DNA of 57,204 nucleotides from Erwinia typographi. Its GTDB lineage: Bacteria; Pseudomonadota; Gammaproteobacteria; Enterobacterales; Enterobacteriaceae. A program made the translations under genes and the position numbers. Positions 18,045 to 25,198 of this stretch are shown here, one piece after another. The notes under the pieces are model-generated. The model worked only from the letters and a program-made list of their open reading frames with translations. It was not told where the DNA came from and did no database searches. The stretch lies in NCBI RefSeq assembly GCF_000773975.1, contig NZ_JRUQ01000076.1, forward strand, positions 1-57,204, given 5' to 3'. Positions within the stretch are counted from its first letter, which is position 1. The number at the start of each line of letters is the position of its first letter.

Positions 18045-18929
18045 CTACTCATCGCTCACCGTCCCGCTTTCGCGTAAGCAGTCGGTTACCTTCCAGTAGC
18101 CTTTTCTGCGCATGTAGTCCGGCACTGACTTCACTAAGCTATGGTCAGGTTTGGCATTTTTCAGCGCGTGGACTAATCGCCTAATCTGCATCACTAAATC
18201 GTCCGGCGCAGCAGTTGGTTCACTCCCGCTGTTGAGGCGCTGCAACTTACGCAGACTATCCTCAACATCTTCAGCCCATGGTTGCCATTCATCCGGCATG
18301 CCACCTTTAGCGCCTGCGATATGGTTGGCTAAGCAGTAGATTTCCTCTCTGATAGCGTCATCCGGCACAGCAACCGGGGCGGCTGGCACTGGCTGGCTAA
18401 AGAGCGGGCGCACTTCACATCCTTCCTTAACCGCTGCATCTCTCCCGGATTCGCTAATGCCTAACCAATCACCATTCACTGACATAAATTGCCAGTAAAC
18501 TGGCCTCTGCTCCCGAAGCGCCGCCAGCTCTTTTTCTGCGGCCTGCCGCGCCCTGAATTGCGCACGTCGACTTGCCTTAACGTTGTGAATAGCCAGGTCT
18601 TTCATGTAAAGCTGGTGCTCAGCATTAGCCAGGCGCTGGCGTAACTCGTCGTTCTCCAGCTCAGCAATCCGCGCCGCCTGGGCGTCGATGTGGGCCAGCA
18701 GGTCAGGCAGTGCGTTAACAGCGCTTGCAATCAGTTTCATGTTATCCGATGAAACATTTACGCATGTATGGCCATCAACCGCTTTAAACGCATGAATGAC
18801 ATCGCCATCTTTACCTTCAGCGCTCGTTAATCTGGTGTGACTGTTGCTTGTCCACCACTTCCACGGCAATGGGAGGGCGAATTTAATCAGCCCGCGTAGA
18901 TTGTTTAATTGTTCAGTGGTAATTGTCAT
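18045..18929 (-). CDS. Ead/Ea22-like phage protein
   Basis: A 294-residue member of the Ea22-like group found in left early regions of lambdoid phages; function unknown. The N-terminus (MTITTEQLNNLRGLIKFALP) and a central coiled-coil (IDAQAARIAELENDELRQRL) followed by LREQRPVYWQF are typical. A second repeat of the same kind of helix follows near residue 200. It closes the operon on the side near the AlpA-like gene. Confidence 0.75.
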   Translation of the reverse strand: MTITTEQLNNLRGLIKFALPLPWKWWTSNSHTRLTSAEGKDGDVIHAFKAVDGHTCVNVSSDNMKLIASAVNALPDLLAHIDAQAARIAELENDELRQRLANAEHQLYMKDLAIHNVKASRRAQFRARQAAEKELAALREQRPVYWQFMSVNGDWLGISESGRDAAVKEGCEVRPLFSQPVPAAPVAVPDDAIREEIYCLANHIAGAKGGMPDEWQPWAEDVEDSLRKLQRLNSGSEPTAAPDDLVMQIRRLVHALKNAKPDHSLVKSVPDYMRRKGYWKVTDCLRESGTVSDE

Positions 18930-18938
18930 GCTGGCTCC

Positions 18939-19694
18939 TCAAACTTCTAACGGTAATTGCAGGGAGATACGGTCTCTTTTTTCGCAATAATTCAGCGTTC
19001 CAGGGCTGTTATGTGATTCGATACGTTCAACAAGAACGGCGGCCCGTGTTTCCTTTGACGCGGGCGCATAAGCGCCAGACCACGCTTTATCGATTCCGAT
19101 GTTCCTCGCAACGTTGGTGCTGTCTGCACTGGCCAGCGGCAGTTGTGTGAATATCAGTGGGTTGAGCATCCGCAGGCCGTGGAATTTTGTCACTGGCTGT
19201 CCGTGTCCGTCTGTAACGTGGCGAATTAGGTCCTTCATCCTGGTGACTGCCAGATTTGGCCGTTTAACGTCATATTCTCCGCAGCTGCCAATCGCTACCC
19301 GTGGGTATTCATGGCAGAGACGAATGAACCGATCGTCGCTTTCATTCATGTGCCAGACAGGAACACCGTAGAAATCACCGTGCGGCCACTCATCCAGTAG
19401 CGCCTCGTTCTCCGCCTCACCGCCGTCTATAACGTCCGGGATAATTGCGAAATCAAACCCAGGGTGATTTTTCCAGCGCGCCACGAAATCGTAATAATCG
19501 CGCCAGTCGATTTTGTTGCGGCCAGCTGCCTTCCACGCAGTGAACGCACCGTTATCCAGCGCGAATGACTGGCAGACCTCAGAGGCGAGATTAATTTGCG
19601 CGGGATGGGCAAACGAGATGAACGCATGCCTGCCGCGCCATGCACGCAGAGCACATGTATCAGGCGTTATTGGCCCGCCGTGGTAGTGGATCAT
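18939..19694 (-). CDS. Conserved phage protein; possible TGT/DpdA-like TIM-barrel enzyme
   Basis: A 251-residue protein from ATG 19694 (GAGGTG upstream). Visible conserved-looking motifs are IHYHGGPIT at the start, FALDNGAF with Asp47, AIIPDVIDG at 83-91 and AIGSCGEY near 134-141, followed by HGLRML. This pattern recalls phage proteins related to tRNA-guanine transglycosylase/DpdA, which insert 7-deazaguanines into DNA, where DNGAF would parallel the catalytic-Asp loop. That link is an inference from motif shape, not an established assignment. No dedicated deazaguanine synthesis genes lie in the window. Located between the Ea22-like gene and a small zinc-motif protein. Confidence 0.7.
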   Translation of the reverse strand: MIHYHGGPITPDTCALRAWRGRHAFISFAHPAQINLASEVCQSFALDNGAFTAWKAAGRNKIDWRDYYDFVARWKNHPGFDFAIIPDVIDGGEAENEALLDEWPHGDFYGVPVWHMNESDDRFIRLCHEYPRVAIGSCGEYDVKRPNLAVTRMKDLIRHVTDGHGQPVTKFHGLRMLNPLIFTQLPLASADSTNVARNIGIDKAWSGAYAPASKETRAAVLVERIESHNSPGTLNYCEKRDRISLQLPLEV

Positions 19695-19777
19695 CTGCAC
19701 CTCGATTTCCCCGGACTGGTAAACAGCCACGGCTGCTGTGACAGCGGTAGAGTTTTGTCGTATGGGCGCTGGTTCAT
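19691..19777 (-). CDS. Possible 28-residue coupled ORF
   Basis: ATG 19777 overlaps the stop of the upstream zinc-motif gene (ATGA), and its TGA overlaps the ATG of the downstream DNGAF protein (ATGA). The peptide starts MNQRPYDKTLPL and ends GKSRCR. The double 4-bp overlap suggests translational coupling, which would make this a short bridging gene. The ribosome binding site is weak and no family is recognised, so it may be chance. Confidence 0.35.
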   Translation of the reverse strand: MNQRPYDKTLPLSQQPWLFTSPGKSRCR

Positions 19778-20016
19778 GAGGAACCCCCGGCACTTTCGAA
19801 ATGAGTGATAGCGGCGGAATAAATTTCCTTGACGGTGTCCCAGGGGATGATGTGCCGCTCAACCCAAGAGCCACGATCATTACATTCATCGCAACCTGCG
19901 CCGTCACACTGAAAGCAGCACATTTCATATTCAACTTTGAACTCACCCATCAGCGCAGCCTTAGCACCGTTCTCAGCAGTCAGGCGGGCAGGTACAGAAA
20001 CGAGGCGCTCATGCAT
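19774..20016 (-). CDS. Small phage protein with zinc-ribbon-like cysteines
   Basis: 80 residues. The segment CCFQCDGAGCDEC carries CxxC-type pairs that could bind a metal ion, between MHERLVSVPARLTAENGAKAAL and a C-terminal helix WDTVKEIYSAAITHFE. Similar small proteins occur in early regions of enterobacterial lambdoid phages, function unknown. Its start overlaps the end of the DUF2786 gene by 8 bp. Confidence 0.75.
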   Translation of the reverse strand: MHERLVSVPARLTAENGAKAALMGEFKVEYEMCCFQCDGAGCDECNDRGSWVERHIIPWDTVKEIYSAAITHFESAGGSS

Positions 20017-20743
20017 GGCCGTTCTCCATACCGATCAGGGCAGGGCTATTGCTATCCCCTTCAACCCCATGGAATACCTTCGCATGCATCCCTTCTTTGT
20101 AACCGAGATACGCAGCGTGTGAAGACTCGCCTGAGCCTTTTGATTTACGGCTTTTTGCCTCGCTAACACCCTCATCACGCAACTTTGCAGCGTAAGCATT
20201 CATCTTTGAAGTCTGGTCATCACTGATCACAAGCGCCTTCACGGCGTGATAAGCCCCAGATGCCCACCCTTCACAAAACTGGTCAGCTAGTGCTGCCTTA
20301 TTTTTTGGGGAAAAACGGCCGCAATGCCTGTCCTGAAAGTCTTTTCTGGACTGCTTGATTTGGCGTGTTAAAACATCAAAGATGTACGCGGCAGCAATAT
20401 CCCTGCCATCGAGGCCGTAGAACTTAACGACCCGTTTACGCTTAAAACTTGGAGTTAATCGCCAGCTCACTAGGCATTTAACTGCAAAAGCTTTTTCGAT
20501 GGTCATAATAAGAAAGCCCATATAGCGAGGCAGTCTTTCAGCATCGCTTGGAGATATTTTGCTTTGGCTGGTATTAATCTCCGAAAACACCACCTCTGAT
20601 TCGCTCAGCCCGTGCTCTTTCATGAACGCTTGTGCTTTGGACAGAGCGTTAGCCGCTTCTGCTGGGCTGCTGGTACTTTCAGCCAATCGCATTAGCTTCT
20701 GGATTTTTGACAGATATTTCTTTTTTGCAGACGCGTCCATCAT
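20009..20743 (-). CDS. DUF2786-domain protein
   Basis: 244 residues. The N-terminal 40-60 residues match DUF2786 (KKYLSKIQKLMRLAESTSSPAEAANALSKAQ), a helical domain common in phage and plasmid proteins; the rest is a basic region with YGLDGRDIAAAYIFDVLTRQIKQ. Two adjacent ATGs (20743 and 20740) are possible, both overlapping the end of the exonuclease gene. Function unknown; neighbours suggest DNA or nucleotide metabolism. Confidence 0.8.
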   Translation of the reverse strand: MMDASAKKKYLSKIQKLMRLAESTSSPAEAANALSKAQAFMKEHGLSESEVVFSEINTSQSKISPSDAERLPRYMGFLIMTIEKAFAVKCLVSWRLTPSFKRKRVVKFYGLDGRDIAAAYIFDVLTRQIKQSRKDFQDRHCGRFSPKNKAALADQFCEGWASGAYHAVKALVISDDQTSKMNAYAAKLRDEGVSEAKSRKSKGSGESSHAAYLGYKEGMHAKVFHGVEGDSNSPALIGMENGHA

Positions 20744-21486
20744 TCTCCTCCCTGCTCACCGTTGCGGAGGGCGGCATCAGTGGCCGGTACAGAAACATAA
20801 TCCGGTAGCAACTGGCGCATGATCCCGCATTCTACCGCCAGGGCGTTCACCTGCTGCTGGAGCTGGCGAATGGTTTCCTTATCGCTGGTGGCCATAGCTG
20901 CGCGATTATCGATCTCAGCATTCAGTAATTCTGCGCTGGTGGTTGGGATTATCTTCTGCCAGATAGCGAAAACGTACTTTGCCTGGTGAATAGCATCGGC
21001 CAGAGCGTTATGACGCTCGCCCTCAAATGGAATATCGCGTTTGGGATCAAAACCTATCTGGCGTCCAAGCTCGACCATCGTTCTGACATCGCGGTCCCGA
21101 ATGAACAACCAGAAAGCAGGCTGACCGATACGCTGGTAAGCGGCGCGCAGGATTACGTTGTCGAATGCGGCACCATTACCCCAGACCTGGCAAGCTCCAG
21201 CTTTATTTCTCTTCACGAATTGTGTCAGCTATTCAAGAGCTTTAAGGATGCCAATCTGGTTGGTGCGTAGAGCTTCCCGCGCCTCATTCGACTGACGCAT
21301 CCACCATTCGATAGTGTCAGGGTCAGGAACTGCACCCAGCGCCATTTCACTGGAAAGCGACACGGTAGCTGAGAACTCGGCGCCAGTTTTGCCGGTGGAT
21401 GGTTCGAAGAAAACAGCGCCGATCGCCACGATAGGAGCGTTCGGTTTATTGCCCATGGTTTCCAAGTCGATCATTAAATTGTTCAT
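20740..21486 (-). pseudogene. DnaQ-like 3'-5' exonuclease interrupted by an in-frame amber codon
   Basis: Reading through one TAG at 21229-21231 gives a single 248-codon frame. Codons 1-85 carry exonuclease motif I (MIDLETMG, D7 and E9). After the stop, the same frame continues LTQFVKRNKAG... with motif II (NGAAFDN) and motif III (ERHNALADAIHQAK), then a coiled-coil tail. The family is the RNase T/ExoVIII-like exonuclease of phage early regions. A CAG Gln codon changed to TAG is the simplest cause. Motif I is on the upstream piece and II/III on the downstream piece, so neither piece alone should be active. The downstream part could restart at GTG 21216. Readthrough by a suppressor tRNA is possible but unproven. 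Confidence 0.8.
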
Positions 21487-22010
21487 ACCGCGATTCCCCG
21501 CAGGTCATTAAAGCGTTGGAGGAACTGCACGCGCGCTTGCATCGGATGAAGTGGGAAGATCACGAACGATGCAGGGTCAATGCCGTCCAGAATCGGCCAT
21601 GGTGTTCCGTCATCCAGACCGAATTCCCGGCGCTCAGTCGCCAGCATGATCAGATCGGCACGTTTGACCGGTGCGGACATAACTGGTGGAAGGTTGAATT
21701 TATCGGCGATGGCATGCTCGACGTTGCCTAAAACAGCCTGGTAGTCTGGCAGCAGCGCTTTTAGTGGCGAGTTGATGTCGCTGCAGTAGGCTTCAGCCGC
21801 ATCATGCATCAAAGCTTCCAGTGCAAATTCTGGCGGAACCAGTTGACTAACCAGTACGGAATGCTGGGCGACGCTGTAGAAATTTGGCAGGTGGCCAGTA
21901 AACCTACAGATATTTGACAGAGCGACAGCGATATCTTCAATACAAATGCTGTTCTGGTCAATTTGCACAAAATTAAAATGCTTGCCGGTTACTGTGGTGA
22001 TCCACGACAT
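21483..22010 (-). CDS. HD-domain phosphohydrolase, YfdR-like
   Basis: 175 residues from ATG 22010 (GGAG six bases upstream). HD superfamily metal-binding residues are visible: H in YSVAQHSVLVSQL, then the HD pair in EALMHDAAEAYCSDINSPLK, and a later D in VKRADLIML. Relatives such as E. coli YfdR act on nucleotides (5'-nucleotidase-like). It overlaps the exonuclease gene by 4 bp, fitting a nucleotide metabolism module yfdP-yfdQ-yfdR like that of the CPS-53 prophage. Confidence 0.85.
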   Translation of the reverse strand: MSWITTVTGKHFNFVQIDQNSICIEDIAVALSNICRFTGHLPNFYSVAQHSVLVSQLVPPEFALEALMHDAAEAYCSDINSPLKALLPDYQAVLGNVEHAIADKFNLPPVMSAPVKRADLIMLATERREFGLDDGTPWPILDGIDPASFVIFPLHPMQARVQFLQRFNDLRGIAV

Positions 22011-22111
22011 ATTGTTCTCCACTTAATAAGCGCGCCACTGCACTGGCGCAGGATGTTGGTTGCACGAATCCCTTGCCATTGCTGGCAATAATTAACGAAA
22101 TTACGCTTCAC

Positions 22112-22138
22112 TAATTGCCCCGACTGGCAGGGCAATTA
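22112..22138. repeat. Perfect 9-bp hairpin between HD and DUF2303 genes
   Basis: TAATTGCCC (22112-22120), 9-nt loop, GGGCAATTA (22130-22138). It lies in the 139-bp gap between the two leftward genes and could modulate downstream translation or mRNA decay. There is no T-run on either strand. Confidence 0.45.
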
Positions 22139-22149
22139 AGGCTGTGCAA

Positions 22150-22977
22150 TTACGCTTTAAAGTTACCGATAAAGGTTAAAACTGGTTCATCGTCAAATTT
22201 TTCAATCAGCAGGTCGCGGAACTCGTTAGCGATCGCTTCTTCCTGGGCTTCGAGCTGAACAATCCGCAGAACAAATCGCGGTTCGTCTCCGGTGATCAGA
22301 CTGTTGCGCAGACTGAAACGGCGTTCAGTAAGCCCTTCATACGGCACACATTTAAACTCAAATGCTACCGGCATAACGTCCTTACTGGTCGCCTCAACGC
22401 TTTGCATGAGGGATTTTCTACCGCTGAAATCGCCGTCTTCATGATCCTGCTGAGTAGCCTGCTGGATAGTGATGCGACGAACGGCCTGAGCGGCTTTGGA
22501 AATGTCTATGATCTTGCCGTCTGCATCAAAAGCGGTCAGATATTCGGACCAGTCTTCCAGCCACTCTGCGATTTGCTTTTGGCTGAGCCTGTTACCGTCA
22601 ATGGCCAGCACTGCGCGGAACGGGGCGGTCTTTTTAAGCTTGATGGTTGATACGTTGTCGGCATGCCCCGGATTCTCCAGGGTACCGATATTAAAGATCG
22701 AACGTGCGAGCATGTTATCTGCGTCGATAAAACAGCGTGCCGGCTCGTCACCGCTGGCGTAGCCAACAGAATAGCGGACAAAATCATCAATACTGGTTGT
22801 TTCCATCGCACCACGGAAACGGAAACGCTCCAGTGAAAATACCTCCAGACTTTCAACATGGGTATTTTCCGGGATCAGAGCGGTAGGGCAAGGCAGCTTC
22901 TGAATATCAGCAAGGTGATAGCCTGACATAATCAAATCCCTGACTTGCTTGAAAGTACCGCTATCTAACTGAGACAT
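22150..22977 (-). CDS. DUF2303 phage protein, YfdQ-like
   Basis: 275 residues. It matches the DUF2303/YfdQ family: N-terminal MSQLDSGTFKQVRDL, central SIDDFVRYSVGYASGDEPARCFIDADNM-type core, KTAPFRAVLAIDG, QKQIAEWLEDWSEYL. Members sit in early regions of many enterobacterial prophages and have no proven function. Order yfdP-like, yfdQ-like, yfdR-like is the same as in E. coli prophage CPS-53. Confidence 0.85.
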   Translation of the reverse strand: MSQLDSGTFKQVRDLIMSGYHLADIQKLPCPTALIPENTHVESLEVFSLERFRFRGAMETTSIDDFVRYSVGYASGDEPARCFIDADNMLARSIFNIGTLENPGHADNVSTIKLKKTAPFRAVLAIDGNRLSQKQIAEWLEDWSEYLTAFDADGKIIDISKAAQAVRRITIQQATQQDHEDGDFSGRKSLMQSVEATSKDVMPVAFEFKCVPYEGLTERRFSLRNSLITGDEPRFVLRIVQLEAQEEAIANEFRDLLIEKFDDEPVLTFIGNFKA

Positions 22978-23036
22978 ATAAATTCCTTAATTAATAATTG
23001 GATTAGGTTGGTAACAGTGAATTAATCGGACGCGGT

Positions 23037-23408
23037 TCACTGAGCCGCTTTAAGCTTTCCGTCCGTTTCGCCTTTAATCCCGAACAGCTGCCCCTGGTCT
23101 TCCTGGAGGATCGTGAGTTTACCGCCGCGGTTAACCCACATTGGGGTTTCGGTGGTGTCTTCTTCAGATGCCTTACCGCGTGGGGTGGGGGTGATGTACT
23201 GCAATCTGTGTTTGATTTTGACGCGCTTCTCTTCGACAGAATTACCCATGCGTTCAAAATCGAAAGTCAGGACGACTTTGCCTTTAGTCCCATTATTCAA
23301 AACACCCAGGGCGGTAGTATTCAGCGCGGCAGCGATTTTGTTTTCGAACACGCCGGCATCCAGTTCGCCCAGGAATTCAGGTACTACGGTCATGCGATCA
23401 TTGCTCAT
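23037..23408 (-). CDS. Conserved phage protein, YfdP-like
   Basis: 123 residues, MSNDRMTVVPEFLGELDAGVFENKIAAALNT at the N-terminus, then a beta-rich KGKVVLTFDFERM region. Size and position upstream of the YfdQ-like gene fit the YfdP group. Function unknown. It is the first clear gene of the leftward operon after the PL-like promoter. An AGGATATT sequence precedes the start. Confidence 0.75.
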   Translation of the reverse strand: MSNDRMTVVPEFLGELDAGVFENKIAAALNTTALGVLNNGTKGKVVLTFDFERMGNSVEEKRVKIKHRLQYITPTPRGKASEEDTTETPMWVNRGGKLTILQEDQGQLFGIKGETDGKLKAAQ

Positions 23409-23460
23409 GGCAATATCCTCTGAAAGGCGGCGCTTGCCGCGGTATTTGCTTCACAAATAA

Positions 23461-23694
23461 TTAATGCGCCGGCAGGATTTGAACCTGCACCGGGAGGATC
23501 TGCCCGGCCATAACCATATGCGGACGCAAGGGGGAGGGCACTGCCTGGACAGCTAATGAGGCGCTATACCTGCCACACGAACTCAGTGCCCTTTCCGTTG
23601 CGATTAAAAAGGGCGGGTACCGGTAGAACATTATCTTCGCTCTCCCCTGGTGTTGGTTGGTTGAAGACCCGGTAACCGCCAAGACTACACTCAC
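23461..23694 (-). other. Doubtful small ORF with a tRNA-like T-arm; leader region of the left operon
   Basis: A 77-codon frame ending ...GQILPVQVQILPAH. Its 3' end contains, on the minus strand, the palindrome GCAGG-TTCAAAT-CCTGC (23472-23488 on plus) followed by CGGCGCA, which looks like a tRNA T-arm and half acceptor. No matching 5' half was found, so it is not a complete tRNA. Similar frames are often annotated near Icd/Ash-like prophage genes, but the coding claim is weak. It may be structured leader RNA. Confidence 0.35.
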
Positions 23695-23788
23695 ACAGCA
23701 ATATCAGGCCTGGTAGCTTCTCCACCTCAGACGGCAGTGGTTTGGAGCAGGGGTTTTCGGGCGGGGTACCGATGACTAGTCGGTAACC

Positions 23789-24004
23789 CTACGGTGTTTC
23801 ATAGCTGGTGCCCGTGGGTTGTACGGGACCGTGTTCACCAGGTGAGCGCGCTGGCTTAGTAGTCACACCAAACCGCAACCCCTCCCGAAAACCCTTGTTG
23901 CGAATCATCCGGTCATTCATATGCCACCGGCGGCTACTTCGTGGGCGTCCTGCCTGTTCGCTGTTGATGGAATAGACTATGACTTGGGGAATAGGTAAAG
24001 TCAA
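23789..24004 (-). other. Ash/Icd-like frame overlapping the PL promoter (doubtful CDS)
   Basis: A 71-codon frame contains EQAGRPRSSRRW and RNKGFREGLRFG, a pattern seen in Ash-family and Icd-like short prophage proteins linked to host-growth inhibition. The first possible start is TTG at 24004, which is also the -35 box of the proposed PL promoter, so a full-length product from PL is impossible. Only a shorter start (ATG 23920) would remain. Kept as a remnant or leader. Confidence 0.3.
23976..24004 (-). promoter_or_regulatory. PL-like early promoter with operator in its spacer
   Basis: On the minus strand TTGACT (24004-23999), 17-bp spacer, CATAGT (23981-23976). The spacer holds the operator-like 16-mer TATGACTTGGGGAATA (plus 23978-23993). 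It points into the yfdP-like early operon, as lambda PL does. Confidence 0.65.
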
Positions 24005-24021
24005 TATATGGCGTTAAATAT

Positions 24022-24037
24022 TATTACATGGGGAATA
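24022..24037 (+). promoter_or_regulatory. Left operator copy, TATTACATGGGGAATA
   Basis: Centre of the palindrome ATTATT-N8-AATAAT (24020-24039), just upstream of PL. It matches the operator in the PR spacer at 14 of 16 positions and the one inside PL at 14 of 16. Recurrence on both sides of the repressor gene is the arrangement of lambda OL/OR. Confidence 0.65.
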
Positions 24038-24095
24038 ATGTCAGGTCTTGCAGAAAGACAAAAAATCTATTTTATTGTAGATGAATATTAAACTA

Positions 24096-24111
24096 CTATA
24101 CATCCATACAG
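24096..24111. promoter_or_regulatory. LexA-box-like sequence
   Basis: CTATACATCCATACAG fits the LexA consensus CTGT-N8-ACAG with one core mismatch (CTAT). It lies between the repressor 3' end and PL. If real it would tie part of this region to the SOS response. A single near-match can occur by chance. Confidence 0.3.
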
Positions 24112-24244
24112 TGTAATTGCTCGAGATTGGTGTTTGGTATTGAAAGCACGAAAAAATGGGGTGGGGGATTATGGGGCTTTTGCACACAAGAACAGAGGGT
24201 GGACACTATCAGACCACCTCCATAGACGACTCAGAAGTTGTATA

Positions 24245-24835
24245 TTATCGTAGCCTGCCAATCAAGATCTGCTCGGCGACTCCCTCAATGCAGGATTCGT
24301 CAGATATTTCGAATGGAGGAATTCTTGAATCGTCAACACCTAAGAACCCCAGCCCCGCCCCGCCTTCTAAAAAGCGATAGGCCGATATAGATCCTCGGAT
24401 ATTGGTCACAACTAGTTCATTGTTTCCTGGCTTTAATGATGGATTTACCAGAACAAGAGCGCCTTCTGGAGCTTTCTCTATCCCTGTGTTTTTCTTCATT
24501 AAATAAATGCGATAGCTGTTAGGGACGCTTTCATGCCATGAAACAACATCCCCAGTATCACCCTTCTCATCCCATACGGGTACCAAACGTGATGCGTCAA
24601 TCTTTTGTATAGGAACATCACTTCCTTCCATTGAGCCTGCGCCATTTATCAACCAGTCAGCACTGATACCTAATGCGGCCGCCAACTTTCCAGAATACTT
24701 CGATGTCTCGTTCTTACCTGTAAGAATTTTCGAAATGATCGATTGATTCACGCCCGCTAGTTTCGCGAGGTCGCTTTGTGAGGTATGCCCTGATTGGTGC
24801 ATAGCCAACTTAAGTCTTTCAGATAATGTTTTCAT
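24245..24835 (-). CDS. CI/C2-type prophage repressor (XRE HTH + S24-like domain)
   Basis: 196 residues from ATG 24835 (MKTLSERLKLAMHQSG). The N-terminal HTH covers about 5-60 (QSDLAKLAGVNQSIISKILTGKNETS), and a C-terminal S24-like domain follows (about 100-196). The usual Ser of the self-cleavage site is not seen in its place (region MKKNTGIEKAPEG), nor is the usual Lys (region SISAYRFLEGG). This suggests the repressor may not autocleave. It is divergent from the Cro-like gene across a 107-bp operator region. Confidence 0.88.
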   Translation of the reverse strand: MKTLSERLKLAMHQSGHTSQSDLAKLAGVNQSIISKILTGKNETSKYSGKLAAALGISADWLINGAGSMEGSDVPIQKIDASRLVPVWDEKGDTGDVVSWHESVPNSYRIYLMKKNTGIEKAPEGALVLVNPSLKPGNNELVVTNIRGSISAYRFLEGGAGLGFLGVDDSRIPPFEISDESCIEGVAEQILIGRLR

Positions 24836-24842
24836 GATATGG

Positions 24843-24871
24843 AAGCTATTACCTAAGTAATTACCAGTCAA
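24843..24871 (-). promoter_or_regulatory. PRM-like promoter of the repressor
   Basis: Minus strand TTGACT (24871-24866), 17-bp spacer, TAGCTT (24848-24843). An operator-like 16-mer, TATTACCTAAGTAATT (24847-24862), lies between its boxes and would allow negative autoregulation. Confidence 0.5.
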
Positions 24872-24911
24872 ATTCTCCATGTAATTGACTTTGTCTATTA
24901 CATGGGTGATA
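24847..24911 (+). promoter_or_regulatory. Right operator region with three operator-like sites
   Basis: Three 16-mers relate to TATTACATGGGGAATA: 24847-24862 (about 11/16), 24871-24886 on the minus strand (AATTACATGGAGAATT, 13/16), and 24896-24911 (TATTACATGGGTGATA, 14/16). A perfect inverted repeat CATGTAAT/ATTACATG (24878-24885, 24897-24904) is formed by the latter two. Spacing between sites is about one turn plus spacer, as in lambda OR. Confidence 0.65.
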
Positions 24912-24913
24912 TT
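24885..24913 (+). promoter_or_regulatory. PR-like promoter of the Cro-like gene
   Basis: TTGACT (24885-24890), 17-bp spacer, GATATT (24908-24913). The operator TATTACATGGGTGATA overlaps the spacer and -10, so repressor binding would block it. Confidence 0.6.
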
Positions 24914-24942
24914 TGTGTTTCTTTAAGTCATAGGGGACGGCA

Positions 24943-25173
24943 ATGAACATCGTCATTCAAAAAGCTATCACCATCGTCGGATCTCAAAAGGAGCTGGCAC
25001 GAAAGGTGGGAGTAAACCAATCAGCAGTAAGCAAATGGCTCTGCGGTGGTGGAATTCGCTCGCAGTACATTCCGGCTCTGGTTGACGCCACCGATGGGAA
25101 GGTGACCACCGAAGAGATCCTTGGTTCGTTAGTATCTGTTGATACGCAAAACCCTAACGAATGCGCAGCTTAA
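24943..25173 (+). CDS. Cro/YdaS-type HTH regulator
   Basis: 76 residues with the YdaS/Cro-like HTH: MNIVIQKAITIVGSQKELARKVGVNQSAVSKWLCGG. It is first on the rightward transcript and divergent from the repressor, so it should act as the Cro equivalent. AGGGGACGGCA precedes the ATG. Confidence 0.88.
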   Translation: MNIVIQKAITIVGSQKELARKVGVNQSAVSKWLCGGGIRSQYIPALVDATDGKVTTEEILGSLVSVDTQNPNECAA

Positions 25174-25198
25174 TTGAAACTACCAAAGGACATACAAC

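Noticed and set aside
22023..22079. 18-codon minus-strand ORF before the HD-domain gene
   Set aside because: No ribosome binding site and no recognisable similarity; kept out as chance.
23461..23694. Complete tRNA gene on the minus strand
   Set aside because: Only a T-arm and half acceptor stem exist; no anticodon arm or 5' acceptor strand could be placed.
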